From NCBI GenBank assembly GCA_023460855.1, contig JAEWOS010000004.1, forward strand, positions 27,464 through 91,463: 64,000 nt of DNA, given 5' to 3'. The notes beneath the pieces were generated by a model. It had not been told where the DNA came from, did not search any database, and was given only the letters and a program-made list of their open reading frames with translations. The translations under genes and the position numbers were made by a program. Positions 51,805-62,200 of this stretch are shown one piece after another (position 1 is the first letter of the stretch; the number at the start of each line of letters is the position of its first letter). Origin of the DNA: Bacteroidota bacterium (GTDB lineage Bacteria > Bacteroidota > Bacteroidia > Flavobacteriales > Weeksellaceae).

Positions 51805-52473
51805 ATGTTCCCGCTTCTGCGCATCGCCAATCAAATAAGAATTCCTGAAAATAACGACTGGGTGATATTCATATTGCTCGGCTGTGCATTTTTATATGTT
51901 TTTATGATGGTGAGCCTGCTTCGCGACTCCACTGTGAAGGATTTTATCCTACAGGAATACAGTGATGCCGGTAACGGACTTGGATCATGGATTATCGTTG
52001 GTTTTGTATTCTGCATCACATTTTCCGTGATGATTTCCCAGTACATTCCAATCGTTCCGGAACCTTTCGCCAAAATCGGACTTGCGGGTTACCAGCTGAA
52101 TAAATTCGGTTTTACATTTATTGCTGTTCTGCTTTTTTATCTGAGCAAAAGTCTGGCCGGTTATCTGTTTTTTCAGTTTACCGGTAACGGCAAGCACTGG
52201 CCTGTTTTTTATTTTACCGGGACCCGTTATTTTTTTGCTGCATCACTCATTTTGATGATACTTTGTGTAGCTCATTATTTCTTCCCGATTGATCATCACA
52301 TCGTCTTTCCTTATTATGTTGCCGGCGTAGCGGCAGCCTTCATTTTCAAGGTGTTGTATTACCTGCTTCACCGCAACCGCATACTTCCGGAGGAATGGTA
52401 TTATAAATTTTTGTATATTTGCACCCTCCAAATCGTGCCTGCAATAGCACTGTGGAATTTATTATTTTTCTAG
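51805..52473 (+). CDS. DUF4271 family membrane protein
   Basis: 222 residues with about six helices (from 20, 65, 105, 135, 165 and 200). Blocks FILLGCAFLYVFMMVSL and the KSLAGYLFFQFTGNG region fit the DUF4271 family, which in flavobacteria precedes hemD. A TACTTTTG at 51783-51790 lies 14 bases before the ATG, which supports this start over the in-frame TTG at 51751 and implies a leader of about 10 bases. Function unknown. Confidence 0.8.
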   Translation: MFPLLRIANQIRIPENNDWVIFILLGCAFLYVFMMVSLLRDSTVKDFILQEYSDAGNGLGSWIIVGFVFCITFSVMISQYIPIVPEPFAKIGLAGYQLNKFGFTFIAVLLFYLSKSLAGYLFFQFTGNGKHWPVFYFTGTRYFFAASLILMILCVAHYFFPIDHHIVFPYYVAGVAAAFIFKVLYYLLHRNRILPEEWYYKFLYICTLQIVPAIALWNLLFF

Positions 52474-52485
52474 TATTTTTTGGCA

Positions 52486-53226
52486 ATGAAGATTAAAACG
52501 ATCCTTGTTTCTCAGCCTGCTCCCAACGAATCGTCTCCTTACATGGAAATGGCAAAAAAAGAGAAAATCAAAATAGAATTCCGTCCTTTTATTCATGTAG
52601 AAGGTGTTGATAACAAAGAACTGAGAACCCAAAAAATAGATCTGAGTCAGTACACAGGAATTATTTTCACGAGTAAAAATGCCATTGATCATTATTTCAG
52701 GCTTGCAGAAGAGCTTCGGTTCCAGGTTCCGGATACGATGCGTTACATCTGCCAGAGTGAAGCAATTGCCAACTATCTGCAGAAACACATCGTTTACAGA
52801 AAGAGAAAAATTTCATTCGGAGAAAAGAAATTTGCTGATTTAGCACCACTCTTCAAGAAATTTCCGGGTGAAAAATACCTTATACCAACTTCGGACGTAA
52901 TGTCACCGGAAATACCGGCAACCCTCGATAAAGCGAACATCGACTGGACCCGTGCCATTATGTACAAAACAGTATGCTCCGATCTGTCTGATATAAAAAT
53001 CAAAGATTACGACATGCTTGTATTTTTTAGTCCGCAGGGAATCAAATCTCTTCATCAGAACTTTGGAGATTACAGTCAGGGTGAAACCAAAATCGCAGTT
53101 TTCGGTGTAACGACACAGAATGCCGCAGAAGAATCGGGCCTGAAAGTAGACGTAATGGCTCCTACCAAAGAAACTCCAAGCATGACGATGGCTATTGAAA
53201 AATATATCCGCAACATGAACAAATAG
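52486..53226 (+). CDS. hemD: uroporphyrinogen-III synthase
   Basis: 246 residues, cytosolic. Two Rossmann-like lobes: KTILVSQPAPNESSPYMEM and the segment GIIFTSKNAIDHYFRL in the first, EKYLIPTSDVMSPEIP and DMLVFFSPQGIKSL in the second, then KIAVFGVTTQNAAEESG. It cyclises hydroxymethylbilane in tetrapyrrole synthesis. The family is poorly conserved, and these motifs fit it; no other heme gene is in the window. The ATG at 52486 is preferred to the TTG at 52480. Twelve bases separate it from DUF4271. Confidence 0.87.
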   Translation: MKIKTILVSQPAPNESSPYMEMAKKEKIKIEFRPFIHVEGVDNKELRTQKIDLSQYTGIIFTSKNAIDHYFRLAEELRFQVPDTMRYICQSEAIANYLQKHIVYRKRKISFGEKKFADLAPLFKKFPGEKYLIPTSDVMSPEIPATLDKANIDWTRAIMYKTVCSDLSDIKIKDYDMLVFFSPQGIKSLHQNFGDYSQGETKIAVFGVTTQNAAEESGLKVDVMAPTKETPSMTMAIEKYIRNMNK

Positions 53227-53256
53227 TCTGAAATCAATCAGAATTAAATAATAATC

Positions 53257-53288
53257 ACCATCTTTTTCCACGAATCAGATGGTTTTTT
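53257..53288 (+). terminator. terminator after hemD
   Basis: ACCATCT and AGATGGT flank a loop of about 12 bases and are followed by a T-run, 30 bases beyond the stop. Confidence 0.75.
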
Positions 53289-53349
53289 ATGCAGATTAAC
53301 AGCGGTAAAAAACAGTTACTTTTGCATCATAAAGCCTCAACAAGCAGCT

Positions 53350-55395
53350 ATGCAGCCACCAAAAGCAATAAAGAAAGATATAATTCTCGAAAAACACGGC
53401 GACAAGCGAACCGACAGCTACTTCTGGCTGAATGAACGTGAAAACCCTGAAGTTCTGGAATACCTGAACGAAGAAAACCGCTATGCAGAATTCGTGATGA
53501 AAGACACCGTGAAACTGCAGAATGAACTTTTCGAAGAGATGAAAGCCAGGTACAAAAAAGACGATCAGTCGCTGCCGTACTTCTTCAATCATTACTGGTA
53601 CATCGTTCGCTACGAAAACGGCAAGGAGTATCCCATTTTCACAAGAAAAAAGGAATCGCTCGAAGCTCCGGAAGAAATTATGTTCGATGTGAATGCGCTG
53701 GCAGAAGGGTTTTCGTTTTTCGAAATGGGCAGTGCAGCGGTGAGCACGGATAACAGCCTTTCCACTTTTTCCACTGATACTGTAGGCAGAAGGATTTACG
53801 AATTAAAAGTAAAAAATTTACGGACAAGCGAAATTTTACCCGACCTGATTCCAAATACTACCGGTAAAACCGTCTGGGCAAATGATAACCGGCATTTTTT
53901 CTACATCAGAAAGGACAAAAATCTAAGGCCGTTTCAGGTGTTTCGCCATGAACTCGGCACTGATTCCAAAGATGATGTGCTTATTTACCACGAAAAGGAT
54001 GAGACGTTTGATCTAAATATTTTCAAGACCAAATCGCTGGAATACATTTTCATCGCGTGTTCCTCAACTATTTCAGATGAACAGCGTTTCATTCCGGCAT
54101 CTGATCCTCATGCTGAATTTAAAATCTTACAGGAAAGAACTCCTCATCTGGAATATTCGGTTGAGCATTATCAGGATGAATTCTACATCATCACCAATGC
54201 GGATGAAGCCACTAACTTCAAACTGGTAAAAACGAAAGTTGAGAATTGCTCGAGGGAACACTGGAAAGATGTGGTTCCGCATCGAAGCGAAATTTTACTT
54301 GAAGGCTTTGAAATATTCCGAAATTTTCTCGTGCTCGAAGAAAGAAAGGAAGGCCTGCTGCAAATCAGAATAATAGAAAACGAAACGGGAAATTCGCATT
54401 TCCTGCCTTTTTCAGATCCTGCTTACACCGCTTTTATAGGTATCAATCTGGAATTCGACACAGAAATGTTACGCTACGGCTATACTTCGATGACCACACC
54501 TGTTTCTACTTTTGAATACAACATGTTTACGAAGGAACAAAATCTTCTGAAGCAGCAGGAAGTTTTGGGCGGAATATTTAAACCGGAAAATTATATTTCA
54601 GAAAGAATCTGGGCAGATTCGCGCGACGGCAAAACGAAAATTCCTGTTTCGCTTGTATATCATAAGGATACGCAATTGAATTCCGGCACACCACTTCTTT
54701 TGTACGGTTACGGTAGTTACGGACATACAGTTGATGCCAGTTTTTCCAATGTTCGGCTTTCCATTCTCGACCGCGGTTTCGTTTATGCGGTTGCACACAT
54801 TCGCGGCGGAGAATATTTGGGAAGAAACTGGTACGAAGACGGCAAGATGCTGAATAAAAAAAATACCTTCTACGATTTTATCGATGTTGCAAAATATCTG
54901 ATTAAAGAAAACTATACCTCACCGCAACACCTTTACGCAATGGGCGGTTCCGCAGGCGGACTTTTGATGGGTGCCATTACGAATATGGAGCCGCAGCTTT
55001 TCAATGGAATTGTTGCACAGGTTCCTTTTGTGGATGTTGTGACTACAATGCTGGACGATACCATTCCGTTAACTACCGGAGAATATGATGAATGGGGAAA
55101 TCCGGCCGATAAAACGTATTATGATTACATCAAATCCTATTCGCCTTACGATAACATCGAAGCAAAAGAATATCCGAATATTCTGATTACCACAGGTTTG
55201 CACGACAGCCAGGTTCAGTACTGGGAACCTGCAAAATGGGTTGCCAAACTTCGCGATCTGAAAACAGACAGTAATACATTGATTTTCAAAACAGATATGA
55301 GTTCCGGACACGGTGGCGCAAGCGGAAGATTCGAAAGCCTGAAAGATGATGCGCTGGAATTCGCCTTTCTTTTAAAACTCGAAAATAAAATCTAA
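53350..55395 (+). CDS. prolyl oligopeptidase-family serine peptidase (S9A)
   Basis: 681 residues without a signal peptide. An N-terminal beta-propeller (about 70-400) is followed by an alpha/beta hydrolase domain. The catalytic serine is in GGSAGGLLMGAITNM, the Asp in LHDSQVQYWEPAKW, and the His in SSGHGGASGR. The full triad and FRGxSGY-type entry sequence (YGYGSYGHTVDASFS) fit oligopeptidase B/S9A. These enzymes cut short peptides; a cytosolic location follows from the absent signal. A TACTTTTG (53317-53324) 25 bases upstream is a good -7 element. Confidence 0.9.
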   Translation: MQPPKAIKKDIILEKHGDKRTDSYFWLNERENPEVLEYLNEENRYAEFVMKDTVKLQNELFEEMKARYKKDDQSLPYFFNHYWYIVRYENGKEYPIFTRKKESLEAPEEIMFDVNALAEGFSFFEMGSAAVSTDNSLSTFSTDTVGRRIYELKVKNLRTSEILPDLIPNTTGKTVWANDNRHFFYIRKDKNLRPFQVFRHELGTDSKDDVLIYHEKDETFDLNIFKTKSLEYIFIACSSTISDEQRFIPASDPHAEFKILQERTPHLEYSVEHYQDEFYIITNADEATNFKLVKTKVENCSREHWKDVVPHRSEILLEGFEIFRNFLVLEERKEGLLQIRIIENETGNSHFLPFSDPAYTAFIGINLEFDTEMLRYGYTSMTTPVSTFEYNMFTKEQNLLKQQEVLGGIFKPENYISERIWADSRDGKTKIPVSLVYHKDTQLNSGTPLLLYGYGSYGHTVDASFSNVRLSILDRGFVYAVAHIRGGEYLGRNWYEDGKMLNKKNTFYDFIDVAKYLIKENYTSPQHLYAMGGSAGGLLMGAITNMEPQLFNGIVAQVPFVDVVTTMLDDTIPLTTGEYDEWGNPADKTYYDYIKSYSPYDNIEAKEYPNILITTGLHDSQVQYWEPAKWVAKLRDLKTDSNTLIFKTDMSSGHGGASGRFESLKDDALEFAFLLKLENKI

Positions 55396-55398
55396 GAA

Positions 55399-55776
55399 AT
55401 GAGCCTGAATGATGCCGAACTCTGGAAAAAAGTAGAGGAATTTTTCGAAACTACCTTCGATGCGGAAAAAAATGTGCCACTGGAAACGATGCTGTTTCTG
55501 ATTGGCGTGCAGGAACTTGGAAGCGGTCAACAGAAATATTCCAAGGACGATAAAGTAAATCTCATCCATATTGCGGTCTGCAGACTGCTTGAACCTTTCG
55601 GCTATTTTGCCTTTTCACACTACGATGATGATGGTTTTCCACACTTTGATGAAGTTCAGCCGCTGCCGGAACTTAAAAGCAATGAGCAGCAACTGCTGAT
55701 GAAAAAAGCAGTAATCCAGTATTTTCTTGACGAAGGATTATTCGATGCGGAAATTCTTTCACAGATGTCCGAATAA
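55399..55776 (+). CDS. conserved hypothetical protein
   Basis: 125 residues, acidic, cytosolic. It reads MSLNDAELWKKVEEFFE and contains VPLETMLFLIGVQELGSG, KVNLIHIAVCRLLEPFGYF and DDDGFPHFDEV. I have seen this kind of small protein in flavobacteria but know no name for it. It starts 3 bases after the S9 peptidase stop and is surely cotranscribed. Confidence 0.72.
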   Translation: MSLNDAELWKKVEEFFETTFDAEKNVPLETMLFLIGVQELGSGQQKYSKDDKVNLIHIAVCRLLEPFGYFAFSHYDDDGFPHFDEVQPLPELKSNEQQLLMKKAVIQYFLDEGLFDAEILSQMSE

Positions 55777-55934
55777 AGGCTTATAGACCGGAAAACCTCT
55801 AAACAGCAGAAGAATTTAATTCTATCTGTTAAAAAACCGTTTTTTAAGAAAGTTTACACAATATTATGGCTTATTTTTTGTTTATGTCTTGTTAAATAGT
55901 TTAATTTTAACAGTTTAAACAACGAAGATAGCTG

Positions 55935-57491
55935 ATGAACAATAGGTTTATTCCTGTTATTACCGTTTTCATGACCATTTCACTGATCGTCTTCGTGGCG
56001 CTTCAGTCATTTTGGCTGAAAAGTTATTACGAAGCGCTCGATCAGGATTTTTCCAATAAAGTTCACGAAGCACTCGAAATATCGAGCGAAAAAATTCAGA
56101 ACCTCGAAACCGAACGATATTACGCACAGTATAAAAATATCGACCGTACCATCATCGCGGCTTCGAAAGCACCGACACTAACGGCAATTCAGCAGGTAGA
56201 AGATTCAGCAGTACGGAAAACAATTACCTATACCAAAAATATTATTGAGAATAAGGATATTCCGATTTCTCATCGTGGAGACAGCCTGAAACTCACCACA
56301 GTTCACACGGATGAAGCCCTGATTAAGATCAAGAATGACAGCAACAGACTGGAATTGCTGACGCCCGATCTTGCAAGATCTTTAGAAAGCGGCGAATACA
56401 ACCTGAAAGAATTTGCAACAGTTGTAGGCAACAGCCTCCCGATTCAGCAGCGCGTTGATGCGAAAACACTGGATTCTGTGATTTCAAAGGAGCTCCGCAT
56501 GAAAGGTATCGAAACGAAATTCGGTTATGCCATTCTCGATAAAGACAAAAAACCGACTGCGCTCGTTAATGATATATTCAAAACTGAAAAAAATGCTGAC
56601 AGCTACGATTATCCGCTGTTTATAGACAGCAAAGAGAACATTCAGTACATGCTTTCGCTCGTTTTTCCGCGTAAAGGGTATTCACTGGCAAAGAATAACC
56701 TGCCCATGCTTTTGGGAACATTTTTGTCATTGCTTACCATTCTGGGCATTTACATCATATCGATTAACTATATGATGAAGCAGAAGAAAATTGCTGACAT
56801 TAAGACCGATTTCATCAACAACATGTCGCACGAGTTCAAGACACCGCTTGCGACAATTTCGGTGGCAACAGATTCCCTGGCGAATGATAAAATCTCGACC
56901 AACCCGGAGAAAGTAAAATATTACTCAGGTTTAATTAAGCAGGAAAACCTGCGCATGAAAAAACAGGTGGAAAACGTCCTGAATATGAGTAAGCTGGAAC
57001 GAAATGAAGTTCAGCTTTTCCTGAAGGAAACCAATATGCGAAACCTGATCCGGGAACTTTCGGAAAGCTTCGGACTCATAGTTCAGCAGCGTAATGGAAC
57101 GCTTTCGCAGGAATTTGCAGCAGACCGTTATATTTTGAAAGTCGATGAATTCCACATCTCGAATGCACTGGTCAATCTGCTCGATAACGCCAATAAATAT
57201 TCTCCTGAAGCACCTGAAATTCTAGTCAGAACCAGGAATGAAAATAACTGGTATGTCATTGAAATCTGCGACAAAGGAATGGGGCTGGATGCAGACAACA
57301 AGAAAAGGATTTTCGAGAAATTTTTCCGTGAGGAAACCGGAAACATCCACAATGTAAAAGGCCAGGGATTAGGACTTTCGTACGTGAAGAAGATAATAGA
57401 ACTGCATCACGGTCAGATTTCCGTGGAAAGTGAAAAAGGAAAAGGATCGACGTTTACGGTCCGCCTTCCTATGAATACAGCACAGGCTTAA
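55935..57491 (+). CDS. RprX-like sensor histidine kinase
   Basis: 518 residues. Membrane helix at about 6-28, a periplasmic sensor (29-252), a second helix at about 256-280, then HisKA with H299 in NMSHEFKTPLATIS and HATPase_c with the N-box NALVNLLDNANKYS, CDKGMGLD and the G2 box GQGLGLSYVKKI. It phosphorylates the response regulator encoded 45 bases downstream. The layout and pairing match RprXY of Bacteroides; the input signal is unknown. Confidence 0.88.
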   Translation: MNNRFIPVITVFMTISLIVFVALQSFWLKSYYEALDQDFSNKVHEALEISSEKIQNLETERYYAQYKNIDRTIIAASKAPTLTAIQQVEDSAVRKTITYTKNIIENKDIPISHRGDSLKLTTVHTDEALIKIKNDSNRLELLTPDLARSLESGEYNLKEFATVVGNSLPIQQRVDAKTLDSVISKELRMKGIETKFGYAILDKDKKPTALVNDIFKTEKNADSYDYPLFIDSKENIQYMLSLVFPRKGYSLAKNNLPMLLGTFLSLLTILGIYIISINYMMKQKKIADIKTDFINNMSHEFKTPLATISVATDSLANDKISTNPEKVKYYSGLIKQENLRMKKQVENVLNMSKLERNEVQLFLKETNMRNLIRELSESFGLIVQQRNGTLSQEFAADRYILKVDEFHISNALVNLLDNANKYSPEAPEILVRTRNENNWYVIEICDKGMGLDADNKKRIFEKFFREETGNIHNVKGQGLGLSYVKKIIELHHGQISVESEKGKGSTFTVRLPMNTAQA

Positions 57492-57536
57492 CTATTTGAA
57501 TTTGAATTAATAAAGAAACCAAAAAAACAACATATT

Positions 57537-58223
57537 ATGAGCAATAAAATCTTACTGGTAGAAGACGACCAAAGTTTTGGTGCGGTACTGAAAGATTACC
57601 TCACAATCAATAATTTCGATGTAACACTCGCTACAGACGGAGAACAGGGACTGAAGGAGTTTACCGAAAACGACTACGACATCTGTATATTCGATGTAAT
57701 GATGCCCAAAAAAGACGGATTCAGCCTTGCGGAAGACGTAAAGAAAATAGACAAGAACATCCCTATTATTTTTCTTACTGCGAAAAATCTGCGTGAAGAC
57801 ATTTTGAAAGGTTATCAGATTGGCGCGGATGATTATATCACCAAACCTTTCGATACCGAACTGCTTTTGTATAAAATCAAAGCTATTCTGCAAAGAAGTT
57901 CAACCGTGGAAAACGAGGAGCAGGAACAGTTTAAAATTTCGAATATCTATTTTGATTCGATGCTGCGCCAGTTACGCGTTCACGATAATGAATACAAGCT
58001 TTCCCCGAAAGAAAATGAACTCCTTAAACTGCTTTGCCTGCACCGCAACGATTTTATGCCGAGAGATCTCGCACTAAGAAAAATCTGGAAAAAGGAGAAT
58101 TATTTCACAGCGCGAAGTATGGACGTGTACATTGCGAAACTCAGAAAACTGCTTAAGGAAGATGAGGGTATTGAAATTATCAACGTTCACGGTGAAGGAT
58201 TCCGTCTTCTCGTTAAGAACTGA
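57537..58223 (+). CDS. RprY-like OmpR-family response regulator
   Basis: 228 residues. Receiver domain (1-120) with the acidic pair E9/D10/D11, phosphoacceptor D53 (CIFDVMMPKKDG) and Lys in FDTELLLYK region; then a winged-helix domain (about 130-225) with RQLRVHDNEYKLSPKENELLKLL and the recognition helix near FTARSMDVYIAKLRKLL. It acts with the kinase encoded upstream. Target genes are unknown; the metal locus just downstream is one possibility but is not supported by a visible site. Confidence 0.9.
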   Translation: MSNKILLVEDDQSFGAVLKDYLTINNFDVTLATDGEQGLKEFTENDYDICIFDVMMPKKDGFSLAEDVKKIDKNIPIIFLTAKNLREDILKGYQIGADDYITKPFDTELLLYKIKAILQRSSTVENEEQEQFKISNIYFDSMLRQLRVHDNEYKLSPKENELLKLLCLHRNDFMPRDLALRKIWKKENYFTARSMDVYIAKLRKLLKEDEGIEIINVHGEGFRLLVKN

Positions 58224-58299
58224 TTTCCTGAATTTTAACAGGAATTATTAATCCTAAATGAGAATTCACTATTTTTGTATTCTCAAAATTTAAAATGTT

Positions 58300-58797
58300 A
58301 TGTTAAACAAAACCATACTGACAATCACTGCGTTTCTTGCTGTTTCCTCATGCGAGAAGAAAAATATGGAGGCAACCTATATCGATGAAACCAAAACCGA
58401 AACTGCAGCAGCTCCTGCGACAGCCGGTACAACAACAGCTGCTCTGGTTAACGCTACTTCCGGAACGACAATGAATGTTTCGACGCAGCCGGGACAGCCG
58501 ATTCAGATTAATCCTTCTGCAGCTGCGCCTTCAGCTCCTGCGGCAACAAAAACTGCACCCGGAATGAATCCTCCGCACGGAGAACCGGGTCACCGTTGCG
58601 ATATTCCTGTTGGTTCTTCTTTAAGTCAGCCGGTACAGAATCCTGCAGCAGCAGCGCCTGCAGCACCAGTAATTCCACAGCAGACTCAGGTTGTTCCACA
58701 AAATACTGCAGCACAGCCAACAGCGCCGGGAATGAATCCGCCACACGGACAACCGGGACACCGTTGCGATATTCCGGTAGGATCGCCTTTAAAATAA
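58300..58797 (+). CDS. lipoprotein with a duplicated GMNPPHGxPGHRCDIPVG motif
   Basis: 165 residues. Lipobox VSSC (C18) followed by EKKNM. The mature protein is mostly Ala/Pro/Thr/Gln-rich and unstructured. Two near-identical motifs, GMNPPHGxPGHRCDIPVG, occupy about 88-105 and 144-161, each with two His and one Cys, and separated by about 40 residues. I recall similar motifs in hypothetical flavobacterial proteins, but not a function. The His/Cys pattern and the neighbouring HMA receptor suggest metal binding; this is inference. A TATTTTTG (58270-58277) 22 bases upstream is a -7 candidate. The Cys-rich gene starts 24 bases downstream. Confidence 0.82.
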   Translation: MLNKTILTITAFLAVSSCEKKNMEATYIDETKTETAAAPATAGTTTAALVNATSGTTMNVSTQPGQPIQINPSAAAPSAPAATKTAPGMNPPHGEPGHRCDIPVGSSLSQPVQNPAAAAPAAPVIPQQTQVVPQNTAAQPTAPGMNPPHGQPGHRCDIPVGSPLK

Positions 58798-58821
58798 TAT
58801 TATAGAAATTTGCAGCAGAAC

Positions 58822-59190
58822 ATGGCTAAAAAGCTGAAGATCTTTTTGATGATTTTTGCGTTGGGAACTTTTATTTTTCCCAATCAGTTGCTTTTTGCCC
58901 AGAATACGGAAATGTCCTGCTGCAAATCTTCTGACACTGCTTCAGACTGCTGTAAAACCAAGCAGCAGGATGAAAAACCCTGTCATGATTCCGGTGAGAA
59001 GAACAGCTGCGGCGATCATTGTACATCGTGCTCAAGCTGTCATTTTACCGCGATCTTTTTCTATAAAAAACAGGATGAACAGTTCACTTCTTTCAATAAG
59101 ATTGATGTAGAAAAGAAGAAATTCACTTACATTACACCGGAATTCTCCGGCATTTCCCAATCCATCTGGCAACCGCCTAAAATAGGTTAA
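58822..59190 (+). CDS. exported Cys-rich protein
   Basis: 122 residues. Signal peptide about 1-26 (ending LLFAQ), then a dense cysteine region: SCCKS (C33, C34), DCCK (C43, C44), C54, and NSCGDHCTSCSSCHF (C63, C67, C70, C73), nine cysteines in all. The tail ends IWQPPKIG. The C-terminal double-Pro and paired cysteines recall the HYC_CC_PP-type proteins found near metal-related genes in Bacteroidetes, though the HYC motif is not evident. It lies between the motif lipoprotein and the HMA receptor, so a periplasmic metal-binding or chaperone role is likely. The ATG at 58822 is chosen over a TTG at 58810. Confidence 0.75.
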   Translation: MAKKLKIFLMIFALGTFIFPNQLLFAQNTEMSCCKSSDTASDCCKTKQQDEKPCHDSGEKNSCGDHCTSCSSCHFTAIFFYKKQDEQFTSFNKIDVEKKKFTYITPEFSGISQSIWQPPKIG

Positions 59191-59268
59191 TTAAAATTTT
59201 ATATCCCAAATTATGCTCTTTCCCCAACGGAAACAGTATCATTATCCATTTTAATTAATTTATTTACA

Positions 59269-62200
59269 ATGAAAATATTTAGTAAAATCCTTTTACTTAT
59301 CGGGTTTTTCATCACTACATGTTTATTCGCACAAACCATTACACAGGACTTCCTGGTAAAAGGAAACTGCGGCATGTGCAAAGACCGCATCGAGGAAAAT
59401 GCAAAAATCGCAGGTGCTGAAACTGCAAACTGGAACAGCGAAACGCAAAAATTGCAGGTCACTTTTGATCCCAAGAAATCTGCTGCTGAAACCATTTTAA
59501 AACAAATTGCCAAAGTTGGCCATGATAACGAAATGTTCAGCACGACGCAGGAAGTGTACAATGCACTTCCGGGTTGCTGCCTTTACGACCGCGAACCTTC
59601 ATTTCTGAAATCTCAGAGCGGCAACGTCATCGGGAATACGGGCAACAGTTATTTCGTGAAAGGTCTTTGCGGAATGTGTAAAGACCGCATTGAAAACACG
59701 GCTAAACAGGCCGGTGCAACATTTGCGAGCTGGAGTGCCGAAACACAGATGCTTAACGTTGATTTCGACGCAGCCAAAACTTCGGCCGACCTGATTCTTA
59801 AAAAAATCGCAGAAGCCGGTCATGACAATGAAAAATACAGGACCACACAGGAAGTGTACGATGCACTTCCGGGTTGCTGTCATTACGACCGTTCCGCACC
59901 AATTCCCGTTCCGGGCGCGAACACCACATCTCAGCCACATTCACAGATCCAAAGCCATGGTCAGGATTTTTTCGTGAAGGGTAACTGCGTGCAGTGTAAA
60001 TCCAGAATTGAAAATACTGCTTTGCAGATGGGTGCCGAAAGTGCTTCCTGGTCTGTAGAGTCGCAAACCTTATCGGTTCATTTTGACGAAAATAAATTTA
60101 CTGCAGACGATTTACTCAGAAAACTGGCTGACGTCGGTCATGATAATGAGAAATACAAAACTTCCGACGCAACGTACTCCGCGCTCCCGAAATGCTGTCT
60201 TTACGACCGCAGCGCAAAATTTCCTGCAGAAGGAGAGCAGGTTAAACTACAGGACGGACATGCAACAAACCCGATGCAGTTCGAAACTGAAACCGACAGA
60301 AAAATAGAACAACGCGAAGCGATGCTTCAGCACGAAGATCATTACGACAAATCAATTGAAGGCGTAGTTATTACAAAAGCGCAGGAAGCAACAGCACTCA
60401 GTAGAAAATCGGCAGATCTCACTTTCAACATCGGTCAAAAGGAACTGTTGAAAGCGGCGTGCTGTAATCTTTCTGAAAGCTTCGAAACCAACGCTACAGT
60501 TGATGTTTCCTTTTCCAATGCAGTTACCGGAACCAAACAGCTCAAAATGCTCGGTCTCGACCAAAAATATACTTCATTAACGAAAGAACTTCTTCCGGAA
60601 ATCCGCGGACTTGCAACACCTTATGGCCTGAACCTGATTCCCGGAAGATGGATTGGCGGAATTCAGCTTACGAAAGGAGGTTCAACCGTAACCAACGGCT
60701 ATGAAAGCATTACGGGACAAATTAACACCGAACTGTTAAAATTCCAGGGAACACCCGAAACTACGATGAATCTTTTCGCAGACATCAATGCAAGAACGGA
60801 GGCAAATATCACCCACACCTCGAACCTTTCTGAACACTGGGCAAATGCCATTCTGCTGCACGGTAACGGAACTTTGGCGAAAATGGATTATAACGGTGAC
60901 GGTTTTCTGGACCAGCCAACTGGAACACAGTTGAACGCTGCTTATTTGCTGGATTACAACGATTTGGATCACACAGGCTGGGGTTCGCACTTTGGAATTA
61001 ATTTCGTTCAGGATAAAAGGCAGGCCGGACAAATGGATTTCAACAGACAGCTTGACCAGAGTGAACAGCAAGCGTATGGAGTCGGAATCGATATATCCAG
61101 ATTTCAGGTATGGAACAAAACCGGACATATTTTTAAAGACAAACCGTACCAGAGCATTGGTCTGATGAATCAGTTCACCTATCATCAGCAGGACAGTTTC
61201 TTCGGTCTGAGAGATTATTTTGGAAAGCAGACGTCTTATTTTGGAAACCTGATTTTCGAAAGTATCATTGGAAATACCAATCACAAATACAAAACCGGCG
61301 CGAGTTTTCTGTATGACAGATTCGATGAAGACTATCTTTCACAAAATTTTAGGAGAACTGAAACCGTTCCCGGACTGTTCTTTGAGTACACGTTAACCGG
61401 CCTGAAATATACTTTGGTGGCAGGCGCAAGAGCTGATTTCCACAATCTTGCCGGAACACAGTTCACACCGCGAATTAATTTCAAATACGATATTGCAGCC
61501 AAAACGATCCTTAGATTATCTGCGGGAAGAGGATTCAGAACAGCAAATATTTTTGCCGAGAGCCAGGCATATTTCGCTTCCAACCGTTTTATCGATATTC
61601 AGCAGAACAACGGCGAAATTTATGGGTTAAGACCGGAAATCGCATGGAATTACGGCGCGAGTTTACAGCAGGAATTCAGGCTGTTCGGAAACAAATCGAT
61701 GATTGTTGCCGATTTTTTCCGTACCGATTTTCAGGATCAGGTTCTGATCGATCTGGATCAGTCGCCACATACAATTGCGTTCTACAACCTGGATGGAAAG
61801 TCGTGGGCGAACAGCTTTCAGACGCAGTGGGATTTTTCTCCCGTGAAAAATTTTGACGTACGTGTTGCCTACAAATTCTACGATGTTCAGGCAGACTATC
61901 GCGACGGCAGACGTGATGTTCCGTTTATGGCAAAGCACCGAGGCTTCCTGAATCTTGCCTATGCTACGACGAAGAATGAAAAAGGAGGATTCTGGTCTTT
62001 TGATACGACGTTTAATCTGGTAGGTAAACAAAGACTTCCGGAAATGACCGGAAATCCTGCAGCATTTCAGTTACCGGCTTATTCCGATCCGTATATGACC
62101 TGGAATGCGCAGATTGCGAAGGATTTCAGCAACAGGCTGAGAGTTTATGCAGGTGCAGAAAACCTGACCTCGTACACGCAGAAAAATCCTATAATTGATG

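Noticed and set aside
60736..61284. 182-residue antisense frame in the HMA receptor
   Set aside because: It lies wholly within a conserved barrel and has no start signal or domain.
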